Positions 13,274 to 21,461 are shown, numbered from the stretch's first letter. The stretch is 22,025 bases of DNA from JBDIVL01 sp039794405 (GCA_039794405.1 JBDIVL010000060.1:1-22025), one strand, 5' to 3'. Numbers and translations: made by a program. The notes: generated by a model not told the origin, from the sequence alone.

Positions 13274-14191
13274 TTAAACCCTCTTATGCTTATGCTTGAC
13301 AAACGTGCCGTTGGAGTATTCTTTAAAGGCGACCCGTAGTTCATCTTCCGTATTCATCACAATAGGGCCGTACCAGGCAACAGGTTCAACGATAGGCTTA
13401 CCCGATATGAGCAGGAACCTGACAGGGTTGTTTTCCGTTAAGACCATTACCTGATCACCATCGTTGAAAAGGACGAGAGTCTTATTGCCTATAGAGGGGT
13501 CTCTTTGAGTATTGCAGTAGTTGACTACTTCAATCTCAGAAAATGGTATCTTTTCCTTGCAAAAGTAACACTTACCCCCGATAACATATGCAAAAACAGT
13601 GTGCCCGCGCCTGGTGGGATGAATGAATTCTGATTGAGGGGGTACAGTTACATCGATATATTCAGGATCGATGATAATATCCCGAACGGGTCCTTGCTTA
13701 TTACCCACCTTACCGCATATGACTCTGATTTTTATACCATTCTCAAGCACTACCTCTGGAACTTGCGCGCTTCTTACGTCCCGATAGCGAGGATCCATCA
13801 TTTTGTGAGATCTGGGGAGATTGGCCCAAAGTTGGAATCCGAACATCAGATCATCAGGGTCTCCTTTGGGCATTTCCTGGTGTATGATTCCACTTCCAGC
13901 AGTCATCCACTGTACGTCGCCGGGGGATATAATGCCTTTGTTTCCCATGCTGTCTTCGTGCTCTACAGTCCCAAGGAGAACGTAGGTGATTGTCTCAATT
14001 CCACGATGCGGGTGCCAGGGGAAACCCTTGATATAGTGATCCGGATTGCCTGAACGGAAATCGTCGAGAAGTAAAAAGGGGTCGAACATTGGAACCTGGC
14101 TGTATCCAAACACTCGTTTGAGGTGAACACCAGCTCCCTCGATTATGGGCTTACTTTTTAAGACCTTGCGGATCTTTCTGGTTTCAGTCAT
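13274..14191 (-). CDS. Pirin family protein
   Basis: 305 residues, bicupin of the pirin family, iron-binding, some with quercetin dioxygenase activity. The metal ligands are all present: His60 and His62 in FPWHPHRGIETITYVL, His104 and Glu106 in GSGIIHQEMPKG. C-terminal cupin includes VIGGKCYFCKEKIPF and LLISGKPIVEPVAWYGPIVM. It starts at 14191; only a weak ribosome site (AGAGAAATGTA) is visible. Together with the FMN reductase and YcaC-type hydrolases downstream on the same strand it forms a group often induced by quinones and electrophiles. An aldehyde dehydrogenase fragment separates it from the FMN reductase gene. Confidence 0.95.
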   Translation of the reverse strand: MTETRKIRKVLKSKPIIEGAGVHLKRVFGYSQVPMFDPFLLLDDFRSGNPDHYIKGFPWHPHRGIETITYVLLGTVEHEDSMGNKGIISPGDVQWMTAGSGIIHQEMPKGDPDDLMFGFQLWANLPRSHKMMDPRYRDVRSAQVPEVVLENGIKIRVICGKVGNKQGPVRDIIIDPEYIDVTVPPQSEFIHPTRRGHTVFAYVIGGKCYFCKEKIPFSEIEVVNYCNTQRDPSIGNKTLVLFNDGDQVMVLTENNPVRFLLISGKPIVEPVAWYGPIVMNTEDELRVAFKEYSNGTFVKHKHKRV

Positions 14192-14599
14192 TACATTTCT
14201 CTATCGAATTCTGGTTAGAAATATCTCAACTATTGTCCAAAAATATGATTTTTATGTAGCAAATAAAATGCCTGCAAGATAAATATTGCGAAGAATATCT
14301 TTGGGCAAGGTGTTATATAAAGTCATTTGACATAATTTACAGGACGGGTTAATATCTTCTCAGAATAATTTTGACATTATAATTTAAAGAGAACTATATT
14401 GGAATTTGTCCCTGACAGGTTTTATACTTATCTTACAAAAATATCTCTTTTTTTCTGTCTTGTAAGTTTCCATTCTTGGATAACCTGTCAAGGTTTGGCA
14501 CCTTTTGCTACAACCGGTGCTACGGAGTGCGCTGGCTATCGTGAATGTTAGGTGGCGCAACGTTCCAAAGCAAGAGGAAGGTCGAAAGGTTGAACTCAA
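14192..14599. other. Divergent intergenic region, pirin / alcohol dehydrogenase
   Basis: A 408-base gap holding the nested inverted repeat at 14413-14490. Right of it, GTTAGGT at 14547-14553 fits an attC R' box but no paired left arm is seen. A small hairpin GCACC/GGTGC lies at 14500-14521. No gene is supported. Confidence 0.4.
14413..14490. repeat. Nested inverted repeat (78 bp)
   Basis: Outer arms TGACAGGTT (14413-14421) and AACCTGTCA (14482-14490) are perfect; inner arms CTTACAA (14432-14438) and TTGTAAG (14460-14466) are perfect and in register. The loop is AT-rich. It may be a MITE, or a regulatory hairpin before the alcohol dehydrogenase gene. Confidence 0.5.
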
Positions 14600-15628
14600 A
14601 TGAAAGCAATGGTATTGAATGAGCTCTGTGGTCTCGAAGAGAATCAGACCCCGCTGGAACTGATGGATCTACCAGATCCTGTTCCGGCTGGGAAAGAGAT
14701 TCTGGTGAAGGTTTCAGCTTGTGGGGTTTGCCATACCGAGTTAGATGAGATTGAAGGCAGAACACCCCCACCGCATTTGCCCATTATTCTTGGTCACCAG
14801 GTGGTTGGCCGGGTCGAAGCAACTGGCAGCAGATCGAACACCTTCAGAGTCGGAGATCGGGTTGGCATCGCATGGATTTACTCTGCTTGCGGAATATGCA
14901 AGTTCTGCCTGGCAGGCAATGAGAATCTGTGCCAAGACTTCAAGGCTACGGGCAAAAATGTCAATGGCGGGTATGCCCAGTATATGACGGTGCCGGAAGG
15001 CTTTGCCTATCGCATTCCCCATGGTTTTAAAGATTCTGAGGCGGCTCCTCTTTTGTGCGCTGGGGCGATTGGCTACCGGTCTCTGAGATTGACCGGTCTC
15101 AAGGACGGACAAAATCTAGGTTTGACCGGATTTGGGGCTTCTGCTCACCTTGTTCTGAAGATGGCGAGACATCGGTACCCGAACGCAAAAGTCTTTGTCT
15201 TTGCAAGAAGTGAGAAGGAGAGGGCGTTTTCCAGAGAGCTTGGTGCGGTATGGGCAGGGGACATTGCGGAGGAGTCGCCGGAAAAGCTGGACTGCATTAT
15301 AGATACCACACCAGCATGGAAACCAGTAGTTGAAGCATTAAAGAATCTGGAGTCTGGTGGAAGATTGGTCATCAACGCAATTGGCAAAGAAGAGGCAGAC
15401 AAGGACTACCTTCTGCGGTTAGACTATCCTGCCTATCTGTGGCTGGAAAAGGAGATCAAGAGTGTAGCAAATGTCAGCCGAAGAGACGTGAGCGAGTTTC
15501 TGGTACTGGCGGCTGAAATGCGTATCAGGCCAGAGATTCAGGAATTCGCATTAGAAGAGGCAAACGAGGCGTTGATCGAACTCAGGACGAAAGGGATGCG
15601 GGGGGCGAAGGTTTTGAGAATAGATTGA
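14600..15628 (+). CDS. Zinc-binding alcohol dehydrogenase family protein
   Basis: 342 residues, MDR superfamily. Catalytic zinc ligands Cys41 and His66 (CGVCHTELDE, LGHQVVG), structural zinc cysteines 97, 100, 103 and 111 (ACGICKFCLAGNENLC), then GGYAQYMTVP and the Rossmann segment with LGLTGFGASAHLVLKMA. It resembles AdhA-like aldehyde/alcohol dehydrogenases that use NADH. Glycine motif is GFGASA rather than GLGGLG, as in this subgroup. Start ATG at 14600 with AAGGTCGAAAGG ahead of it. It is the only plus-strand gene between 7069 and 16153, is more GC-rich than the adjacent intergenic DNA, and a long attC-like sequence follows, so cassette origin is possible. Substrate unknown. Confidence 0.92.
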   Translation: MKAMVLNELCGLEENQTPLELMDLPDPVPAGKEILVKVSACGVCHTELDEIEGRTPPPHLPIILGHQVVGRVEATGSRSNTFRVGDRVGIAWIYSACGICKFCLAGNENLCQDFKATGKNVNGGYAQYMTVPEGFAYRIPHGFKDSEAAPLLCAGAIGYRSLRLTGLKDGQNLGLTGFGASAHLVLKMARHRYPNAKVFVFARSEKERAFSRELGAVWAGDIAEESPEKLDCIIDTTPAWKPVVEALKNLESGGRLVINAIGKEEADKDYLLRLDYPAYLWLEKEIKSVANVSRRDVSEFLVLAAEMRIRPEIQEFALEEANEALIELRTKGMRGAKVLRID

Positions 15629-15660
15629 GCCAGGTCCGTCAGCCATCGGCAGGAGATCGC

Positions 15661-15789
15661 GCCTAACCCGTTGCCGGAGCCAATCAGGTTATCGAGGTCT
15701 TTTTGGGTTTTGCATCGCGTTGAGGCGTTTCGGTTGGTGTTTGTCTGCGCTGCGTCATCCGCCTGGCAGTTCAGCTCAGTCTGTTAGCA
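15661..15789 (+). other. Possible long attC (VCR-like)
   Basis: A perfect R'' box GCCTAAC (15661-15667) lies 32 bases after the dehydrogenase stop and a partial R' box GTTAGCA (15783-15789) ends it; CTAAC/GTTAG pair. The central part includes GTTTCGGTTGGTGTTTG, which by eye resembles Vibrio-type repeats. Length 129 bp matches long attCs. Inner arms pair poorly. Confidence 0.3.
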
Positions 15790-15960
15790 AGACGTCATAA
15801 TGAGAAGGGGGGTATCAAGTTAGTCTTATTAAGTTTCCCTTAAGAAACGGGTAACAATCCGGGATCCATTTCAGGTAAAAAGGCAGGTGTTTTTCTTAAT
15901 CAATGTTTTTGAGTATCTTTAAAAGCTGAGAGCATAATAAACCAAATATAGCATCCAACA

Positions 15961-16077
15961 GATAAAACCGAACATCACATAATAAAACAAAACAAAATGA
16001 ACCACGATGTGATTAAACCATCACGGATGAACGAGTTTGTCCGTGCCACCCTATCTAAAATACTGTTCGGTTTCATC
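15961..16077. mobile_element. 117-bp inverted-repeat element
   Basis: Ends are GATAAAACCGAACA (15961-15974) and TGTTCGGTTTCATC (16064-16077), 13 of 14 bases inverted. The inside contains CACGATGTGATTAAACCATC and a partial palindrome ACGGA...TCCGT. No coding sequence. It sits upstream of the peroxidase gene and might affect its expression. Confidence 0.5.
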
Positions 16078-16152
16078 TCTTGAGTACTATAGTTATTATA
16101 ATTCCACTGTTGTTAGGTTTTGATAGTACTACTAACGAATAAAGGAGGGCAT

Positions 16153-17220
16153 ATGAAGATACTGAAATTTACCGGGATGATCTGTTTATGGGTCTTTGTC
16201 TTTATCAATGGTGCAATACCGGCATTTACTACTGCCGGGGGTCTGATTGATATGGGCTATGGTAGCAGAGGCGGAAGTATGGGGGCCGGGTCAGCACGTT
16301 TAAAAGAACCTATCCAGCCGATTCCCATCAGCTTTGATTACGATAGGGCAAAGATAGAATTAGGAAAGAAATTGTTTTTTGAGCCCAGACTGTCCAAATC
16401 TGGTTGGATTAGTTGTAATTCCTGCCATAACCTCTCAACAGGCGGAGCAGACAATTTGCCAAGTTCTATCGGACATAAATGGATGTTTGGCCCGATAAAC
16501 TCACCTACGGTCCTCAATGCAAAATTCAACCTGGCACAATTCTGGGATGGCCGTGCAAAGGATTTGAAAGAGCAGGCAGGAGGCCCTATAGCCAATCCCA
16601 TGGAAATGGCTTCAACTCATGAGATTGCAGTGGGTGTGTTGCAGTCAATACCAGAATATGTACAATGGTTTAAAGAAGTATATGGAGATGAAAAGATTGA
16701 TGTTGATCGTGTTACTGATGCTATTGCAGCATTCGAAGAGACGCTAACTACACCGAACTCAAGGTTTGATCTGTGGCTTAGAGGCTATGATAGAATTTCC
16801 GGATTGGAAGAGGAAGGATATGCCCTCTTTAAGGATAAAGGTTGTATAAATTGCCATAACGGTTTTGGCGCAGGGGGGACCTCTTTCCAGAAATTTGGAA
16901 TTGCAAGACCATATGATAAAGATACCCAGACCCTTGGCAGATACAACGTAACAAAAAATGAGAAAGATAAATATGTGTTTAAGGTTCCCCTGCTCAGAAA
17001 TATTGCCCTCACGGCCCCTTATTTCCATGATGGAAGCACATGGAGTTTGAGTGAGGCAGTTATTGTCATGGCAAAATGCCAGTTGGGAATAATACTTACG
17101 GATGATGAAACGAACAATATCGTTGCATTTCTCCAGACCTTAACCGGAGAACAACCTTCAATTATTATTCCAACGCTGCCACCTTCAACTTCAAGTACTT
17201 CAAGACCCAATCGGAATTGA
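16153..17220 (+). CDS. Di-haem cytochrome c peroxidase (CcpA/MauG family)
   Basis: 355 residues from the ATG at 16153, preceded by AAAGGAGGGCAT; an upstream start at 16120 is unlikely. A signal peptide (MKILKFTGMICLWVFVFING, cleavage near residue 25-28) sends it to the periplasm. Two c-haem sites: CNSCH (88-92, peroxidatic domain) and CINCH (231-235, electron-transfer domain), with GHKWMFGPINSPTVLNA and FWDGRAKDLKEQA between, and the C-terminal HDGSTWSLSEAV segment. The enzyme reduces hydrogen peroxide to water with electrons from cytochrome c. Gly/Ser-rich linker at 29-48 before the first domain. Lone gene, likely expressed from its own promoter in the AT-rich region upstream. Detoxification of peroxide suits an anaerobe. 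Confidence 0.95.
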   Translation: MKILKFTGMICLWVFVFINGAIPAFTTAGGLIDMGYGSRGGSMGAGSARLKEPIQPIPISFDYDRAKIELGKKLFFEPRLSKSGWISCNSCHNLSTGGADNLPSSIGHKWMFGPINSPTVLNAKFNLAQFWDGRAKDLKEQAGGPIANPMEMASTHEIAVGVLQSIPEYVQWFKEVYGDEKIDVDRVTDAIAAFEETLTTPNSRFDLWLRGYDRISGLEEEGYALFKDKGCINCHNGFGAGGTSFQKFGIARPYDKDTQTLGRYNVTKNEKDKYVFKVPLLRNIALTAPYFHDGSTWSLSEAVIVMAKCQLGIILTDDETNNIVAFLQTLTGEQPSIIIPTLPPSTSSTSRPNRN

Positions 17221-17392
17221 TATTATACCTGAAAATTACAATTGGACACGGATGAACGCAGATTTGTACTGATCTTTTAAAAGAAATGTAAAACCTTTAT
17301 CGCACCTGTGGATAAGATAGCAAATTTAAACCATTATTTATTAGTGTTTACCCGTGCCCATCAGTGGTTTATTGAAGAATTTAGGTTATACT

Positions 17393-17899
17393 TTATTTAA
17401 TGAGCTTTTTTCTCCCTTTCAAATATTTTTGATAACGTTCTTCACCAACGCACTTGCTTCCCACGGGACATTCTTCAATACAGCTTTCAGGTATATCACG
17501 CTGCATCATTTTTCCGCAACTTTCACAGGCAAACTCGTATTCAAATCCTGCCAACGATGCGGTAACTTTCTTATGACAGTGCGGACATAGTACGTCTATA
17601 ATCTCTATCCTTTTAACCTTCTCAGCGCCTGGACATTGAAAGATATCGGGTTTTTTAAATCCCTCTGTGGATCGTGGCGTAATCATTTTTACTTTTGAAA
17701 TGGTTTGGGCAGCTAAGATACGGAGAGGTAATCGCTTTTCTTTTCTCAGGAATTCCTGAAGTGCCTTCATGACTTCGTGATTCCCTTTTCCAACCCTGCC
17801 AATTTCTTCAATAGCTTGCTTTACCTTCCCGGCATCTTCGTCGTATAATTTCTGCAAGAGCACGGTAATATTTGTAGTGTCAGAGGTCTGGTCATTCAT
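17393..17899 (-). CDS. Zinc-ribbon protein of unknown function
   Basis: 168 residues. The N-terminal half (about 8-75) is helical and reads like one HEAT-type repeat unit (VKQAIEEIGRVGKGNHEVMK, ALQEFLRKEKRLPLRILAA). The C-terminal half has CPHC (around 105-108) and CESC about 18 residues on, a zinc ribbon, then a further cysteine set in ESCIEECPVGSKC and a basic tail RYQKYLKGRKKLIK. I do not recognise a named family. No strong ribosome site before the ATG at 17899. It is convergent with the peroxidase gene. Confidence 0.7.
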   Translation of the reverse strand: MNDQTSDTTNITVLLQKLYDEDAGKVKQAIEEIGRVGKGNHEVMKALQEFLRKEKRLPLRILAAQTISKVKMITPRSTEGFKKPDIFQCPGAEKVKRIEIIDVLCPHCHKKVTASLAGFEYEFACESCGKMMQRDIPESCIEECPVGSKCVGEERYQKYLKGRKKLIK

Positions 17900-17932
17900 T
17901 GTAATAAAGAAAGTGAATTAAAAAGGCAACCG

Positions 17933-17960
17933 GGTAGGGCAGGCATTGTCTGCCAAAATA
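17933..17960 (+). repeat. REP hairpin copy 2 (GTAGG-type)
   Basis: GGTAG head, 7-bp stem GGCAGGC / GTCTGCC around ATT, and an AAAATA tail. It is 24 of 28 identical with the minus-strand copy at 708-735; the T-A pair of that stem is C-G here and one C is T (G-U). Located just upstream of the zinc-ribbon gene's start. Confidence 0.8.
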
Positions 17961-18051
17961 AATTTTGCTAAAAACCATTTTTAAATAAATCACATTTTGT
18001 GAGCTGTTACGTATAGATAAAATATTTCAAATATACCAATGAACAATTATC

Positions 18052-18753
18052 TCACCGAAGGGCACGAACAGAGTACTTGATGTTGTTATCCGTATAGGCA
18101 TAGTCACAATAACCAGAATCAAACCTAACAACCCAGGCCATCGGGCCTTTTCTAAAATCAGACGTCCAAATCCTCACCTGGCATGGATCAAACAAAGGAT
18201 CAATATGTAAATTACCATTCTTTTTCGTTGGCTCCATCAAGGACATAGCCTCTTCCAGGGTCGGTAACCGCCAGTCATTATAGCCGGCAAATTGCTCATG
18301 GTTCAGTCCGGAAATATAGTTCTTTGTTCTTTCATAATTCATATCGTCCCGGGAACCTGATTGCTGCCACATCAAACCACTTGCATGATCATAGACAACC
18401 ATTCCGCCATTTCGCACTTCAAACCTATGAGAAAAACCGGGACCGGAGGAATTTTTGCGGGAATCAAAGAGACCTTGGTTTTTCAGCATGGTTTGTACTG
18501 TTTCCGGTGATAATCCTTTTTCGGGTTTGTATCGGAGTGTTGTTTTTATAACTGTCAGATCCTCAGGATTCGTAGTTATCTCTAGCCCGGAAAGGATAAC
18601 TTCTTTATTTATCCGCGTTATTACAGCCAAACCAATTATTATGGGGATCAGAATGCCAGGGAGCAAATACAATAACCTGTTTTTCTTCCTGTTTGCTACA
18701 TCGTGCTGAGGTTTTTCTTTATTTGGGATATCCTGTTTGTACTTTCTCTGCAT
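18052..18753 (-). CDS. DUF1566 (Lcl C-terminal) domain protein, membrane-anchored
   Basis: 233 residues from the ATG at 18753, which has GGAAGG at a good distance; the start at 18768 has none. A single N-terminal membrane helix (LLYLLPGILIPIIIGLAVIT) with a basic cytosolic stretch before it places the rest outside. The DUF1566 core starts at GGMVVYDHASGLMWQQSGS, with YNDWRLPTLEEAMSLMEP, RIWTSDFRKG and AWVVRFDSGYC, ending SVRALR. This fold resembles FGE-sulfatase or C-type-lectin-like binding modules; function unknown. It may follow the terminator at 18826-18846 and have its own promoter. Confidence 0.85.
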   Translation of the reverse strand: MQRKYKQDIPNKEKPQHDVANRKKNRLLYLLPGILIPIIIGLAVITRINKEVILSGLEITTNPEDLTVIKTTLRYKPEKGLSPETVQTMLKNQGLFDSRKNSSGPGFSHRFEVRNGGMVVYDHASGLMWQQSGSRDDMNYERTKNYISGLNHEQFAGYNDWRLPTLEEAMSLMEPTKKNGNLHIDPLFDPCQVRIWTSDFRKGPMAWVVRFDSGYCDYAYTDNNIKYSVRALR

Positions 18754-18825
18754 TCGTATTCCTTCCATCGTATAATATTTGCGTATGTCTTATGTTTTAG
18801 CGGGTTTTCTGATGATAAGAGATAT

Positions 18826-18846
18826 AAAAAAATCCCCCTTTGGGGA
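18826..18846 (-). terminator. Rho-independent terminator of the radical SAM-ArsM gene
   Basis: On the minus strand TCCCC-AAA-GGGGGA is followed by seven T (18832-18826). It lies 260 bases after the stop of the 19106-20971 gene and before the DUF1566 gene, separating their transcripts. Confidence 0.65.
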
Positions 18847-18865
18847 GCCTATCCGAAAACAAAAA

Positions 18866-18901
18866 ACACCTGCCTGTTGTGCGTGGTACGCAAACAGGTC
18901 A
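18866..18901 (+). repeat. Dispersed 36-bp hairpin repeat, copy B
   Basis: ACACCTGCCTGTTGTGCGT, GGT loop and ACGCAAACAGGT; same length and ends as the copy at 3699-3734. The arms pair better here than in copy A. Confidence 0.6.
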
Positions 18902-19105
18902 TTCCGGGTGACGAAGATGCAGGGAATTTTTCTGTGTATTGGAAGTTGAAGGTTAGAGGCTGGATGTCCGGATTTAAGCTTCTCACCTCTAACAAAATTC
19001 CGCTTCGCTCCATTTAGAATGACAACTCTTGCTTTTGGACAGGTTCTTAACCCCTGCATATATAATGGTTAGGTTCAATAAATTTGAAATAAGGATAAAC
19101 AGAGA

Positions 19106-20971
19106 TCAACAGCATCCCGGTCCGCATGACATTTTTGTCTCTGCATTTTGCATATCTGATAAGAAAAACATACCTTTATACGGAGGGTTTGAAAGCTTCC
19201 ACGCCGTGTCGGTGCAAACCTCTACAGGAATCCCAACGGGATATGTATGTCCATCATCATCTGAGGCGCTGCTGAAAGGTCCCTTATACGTGGCATATTG
19301 GCCTATATACCTGCATTCTTTGGATTTTTTAAATTTATATGCCCGTACCGTTACCGAGTAAAAGTTAAAGCCATCCACTTCTTTATAAGGATAACGATTC
19401 ACTACCTGCAATCCGTAAAACCCTATCGTCTTTATTATTTGGAAAAATTCTGCCTCTGTGACCGCCCCTGATATACACTCACTCCATAGTTTCTTATCAT
19501 GTCTCATTCGTAAAGGGACTTCTCTATCAGAAACGACATCAGAAATAACGAATCTACCACCCACCCTTAATACCCTGAATATTTCCTGGAAAATTCTTTT
19601 CTTTTGAGATGATAAGTTAATAACACAATTGGATGTAACCAGATCGATACTATCCCCTGAAAGCGGAATTTCCTCAAGAAATCCTTTTATAAACCGTACA
19701 TTATCAAAACCGAGATTCCGCGCCACAATCTTTCGTGAAGTATTTGCATTGTTCAACATCTCGTCAGTCATATCGACACCGATAACACGCCCTGTTTCAC
19801 CCGCCATTTTAGCGGCAATGAAACAATCCACTCCTCCACCCGAACCTAAATCCAACACACTCTCTCCACGTTCAATTCCCGCTGATGTTACAGGACTGCC
19901 GCATCCATAAGAAATATTCAGAACTTCCCGGGGAATATGTGATACATCAGCAGGATTATAACTTGTTGGGCAACACAACTCCCTTTGTGGTTGATTGGCA
20001 GCGGCAGCATAAAACTCATGAACTGATTTTCTGACAGTATCATCCTCAATATTTTTTCGTATCGGATCTTCCTGAAGGGTGTTTCTTTTGGATAAGAAAG
20101 GATCGTCATTTTTACACGTTAACCCGGATGTTCTACAGGTGTAACATGCAGGTGATTCCAATACATACGGTACCATGGATTCTTTTAAACCCCGTCCCAT
20201 CCATGCCCTTGGATCATTAACAAGTATAGGGCAGACAAATACCCCTTCACTGGTTACGATACGACTGGTAGTACATTGTAGATTATCCATGGGAAAGTTA
20301 TCAAAGCACTTCTCGGTAATCCGCTCGTCCTCATGATAAGACCTCACCAATTCTGCACACCGTCCCAGCAGAATCATGGGAAGTTTTTTGAGTTTTAATT
20401 CCGGAATATTCAAAGAATGTGCTAAAACTTCAAATCCCTCATCCATATCTTCTTTTGTACACCTGCCATATTTCGACCAATCTACAGTTGTAATAATAGG
20501 ATTAAAACCGGCATTTACCAGGAACTGTATGCCCATTATAGCCCTCTTGAATGAATTTTTACCACGGATTCGATCGTTTTCCTCTTCTTTGTAACTCTCA
20601 AGACTTATTCTAAATTCTAATTTGTGCCCGGATGCACGAGATATCCGGATAAGCGTTTGCACAATCTCTTCTGTTAATAAGGTTCCGTTAGAAAGGACCG
20701 TAGTTGGGCCGTAGTTTAAGGCGTCTTTCAAAATATCTACAATCTCAGGGTGTAAAAACGGCTCACCTCCGGTAAAATAGAATTCTCTTACACCCAAGGC
20801 CGGTGCTTCTTTTAAATAACGCCGGATGGTGTCTCTGTTAATCACATGATGAGTATTACTTTTTGGCCCACAGGAGATGAAGCAATGTGAGCATTGCAGA
20901 TTACATTGATTACCCATTACCTGAAACCATAATGTTTCGAACCGTTTTAAATAAACCTTAGGCATGTTCAT
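19106..20971 (-). CDS. Radical SAM / arsenite methyltransferase (ArsM-like) fusion
   Basis: 621 residues joining two enzymes. Residues 1-290: radical SAM core with the 4Fe-4S ligands Cys23, Cys27, Cys30 (CNLQCSHC), GGEP (68-71), and a SPASM-like cysteine set (Cys233, Cys247, Cys276, Cys279, Cys286). Residues 320-545: ArsM-type methyltransferase with the CC pair (333-334), SAM motif DLGSGGG (374-380) and cysteines 448 (SNCVINLS) and 499 (WSECISGA), the set that binds arsenite in ArsM. A third part (552-600, YIGQYATYKGPF and VGIPVEVCTD) is the usual ArsM C-terminal piece, and the protein ends CGPGCC. ArsM methylates As(III); the radical SAM half may modify carbon or arsenic-linked substrates, inferred only. 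Start 20971 has AAGGAGC nine bases ahead. Single gene with own terminator at 18826-18846. Confidence 0.9.
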   Translation of the reverse strand: MNMPKVYLKRFETLWFQVMGNQCNLQCSHCFISCGPKSNTHHVINRDTIRRYLKEAPALGVREFYFTGGEPFLHPEIVDILKDALNYGPTTVLSNGTLLTEEIVQTLIRISRASGHKLEFRISLESYKEEENDRIRGKNSFKRAIMGIQFLVNAGFNPIITTVDWSKYGRCTKEDMDEGFEVLAHSLNIPELKLKKLPMILLGRCAELVRSYHEDERITEKCFDNFPMDNLQCTTSRIVTSEGVFVCPILVNDPRAWMGRGLKESMVPYVLESPACYTCRTSGLTCKNDDPFLSKRNTLQEDPIRKNIEDDTVRKSVHEFYAAAANQPQRELCCPTSYNPADVSHIPREVLNISYGCGSPVTSAGIERGESVLDLGSGGGVDCFIAAKMAGETGRVIGVDMTDEMLNNANTSRKIVARNLGFDNVRFIKGFLEEIPLSGDSIDLVTSNCVINLSSQKKRIFQEIFRVLRVGGRFVISDVVSDREVPLRMRHDKKLWSECISGAVTEAEFFQIIKTIGFYGLQVVNRYPYKEVDGFNFYSVTVRAYKFKKSKECRYIGQYATYKGPFSSASDDDGHTYPVGIPVEVCTDTAWKLSNPPYKGMFFLSDMQNAETKMSCGPGCC

Positions 20972-21335
20972 AGTTTTAGCTCCTTGGATCTGTTAAAGAG
21001 ATTCATAATATAATTCATGGAAAATCTACGTCTGCCGATACTACCACAAATAATCCTTTTCCAACTTTTCGGAGACGCTTACGGCATATATTTATAATTG
21101 TAGTGGCAAGGCGTGCCTTGCCACTACAATTTCATTTTCAACTCTGTAAGGATGTATTGTAGCACGCCGCTACACTAAACCATTTGTATTTCTCGGGGGG
21201 ACAGATTTGAAACCCGCCCCTATATAGCCAGCGAAGATCGGTTTCATCGAGTTCTTATGGTGGTGTTATGACGAATTCGTTTTAGTCGTCAGACCTTTCT
21301 CTTTAATATTCCAACTTATTCACCCAATCGGGATA
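20972..21335. other. Intergenic region with hairpin
   Basis: With the following pseudogene this gap reaches 21528. It contains the 34-bp palindrome at 21097-21130, a short GTAGCACGCCGCTAC hairpin around 21158-21172 and a GGGGGG...CCCGCCCC segment (21195-21220) like other dispersed repeats. No intact gene. Confidence 0.4.
21097..21130. repeat. Perfect-arm palindrome (REP-like)
   Basis: ATTGTAGTGGCAAGGC at 21097-21112, GT, then GCCTTGCCACTACAAT to 21130. A 16-bp stem with GTAG at the base, so GTAG-type REP features are repeated in a different sequence class. It may be an independent REP family or a strong bidirectional terminator without T run. Confidence 0.7.
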
Positions 21336-21461
21336 TTACATTCCTTCAACTGCATCATAAGGTAGGGTAAAGGGCTTAATGTCTGTGAGGGGTGTTCCGT
21401 CAAGCACATCCAGTCTTTTTACTTTAAGCAAGTTCCCGTTTTTTTCAATTACTTTTAACGG
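21336..21461 (-). pseudogene. TrmO-like methyltransferase C-terminal remnant
   Basis: The minus strand encodes PLKVIEKNGNLLKVKRLDVL then DGTPLTDIKPF, the conserved C-terminal motif of TrmO/YaeB-type tRNA-Thr m6t6A37 N-methylases (VDVLDGTPLLDIKPY in relatives). A stop precedes it (TGA near 21465), and the rest of the gene is absent. About 42 codons. Too short to be functional. Confidence 0.65.

Larger units (their letters stand above)
15629..16152. other. Intergenic region with attC-like and inverted-repeat sequences
   Basis: A 524-base gap. It holds an attC-like region (15661-15789) and a 117-bp inverted-repeat element (15961-16077). Near 16018-16050 a CACGGATGAACG segment recurs at 17249-17260, a dispersed word. 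No gene seen. The peroxidase gene's ribosome site AAAGGAGGG is at 16141-16149. Confidence 0.4.
18754..19105. other. Intergenic region with terminator and repeats
   Basis: A 352-base gap: a minus-strand terminator (18826-18846), the 36-bp repeat copy B (18866-18901) and an 8-bp inverted repeat GTTAGAGG (18952-18959) / CCTCTAAC (18986-18993). No gene seen. Confidence 0.5.

Noticed and set aside
14547..14553. GTTAGGT as the end of an attC upstream of the alcohol dehydrogenase
   Set aside because: Box matches, but no complementary left arm could be found within 130 bases.
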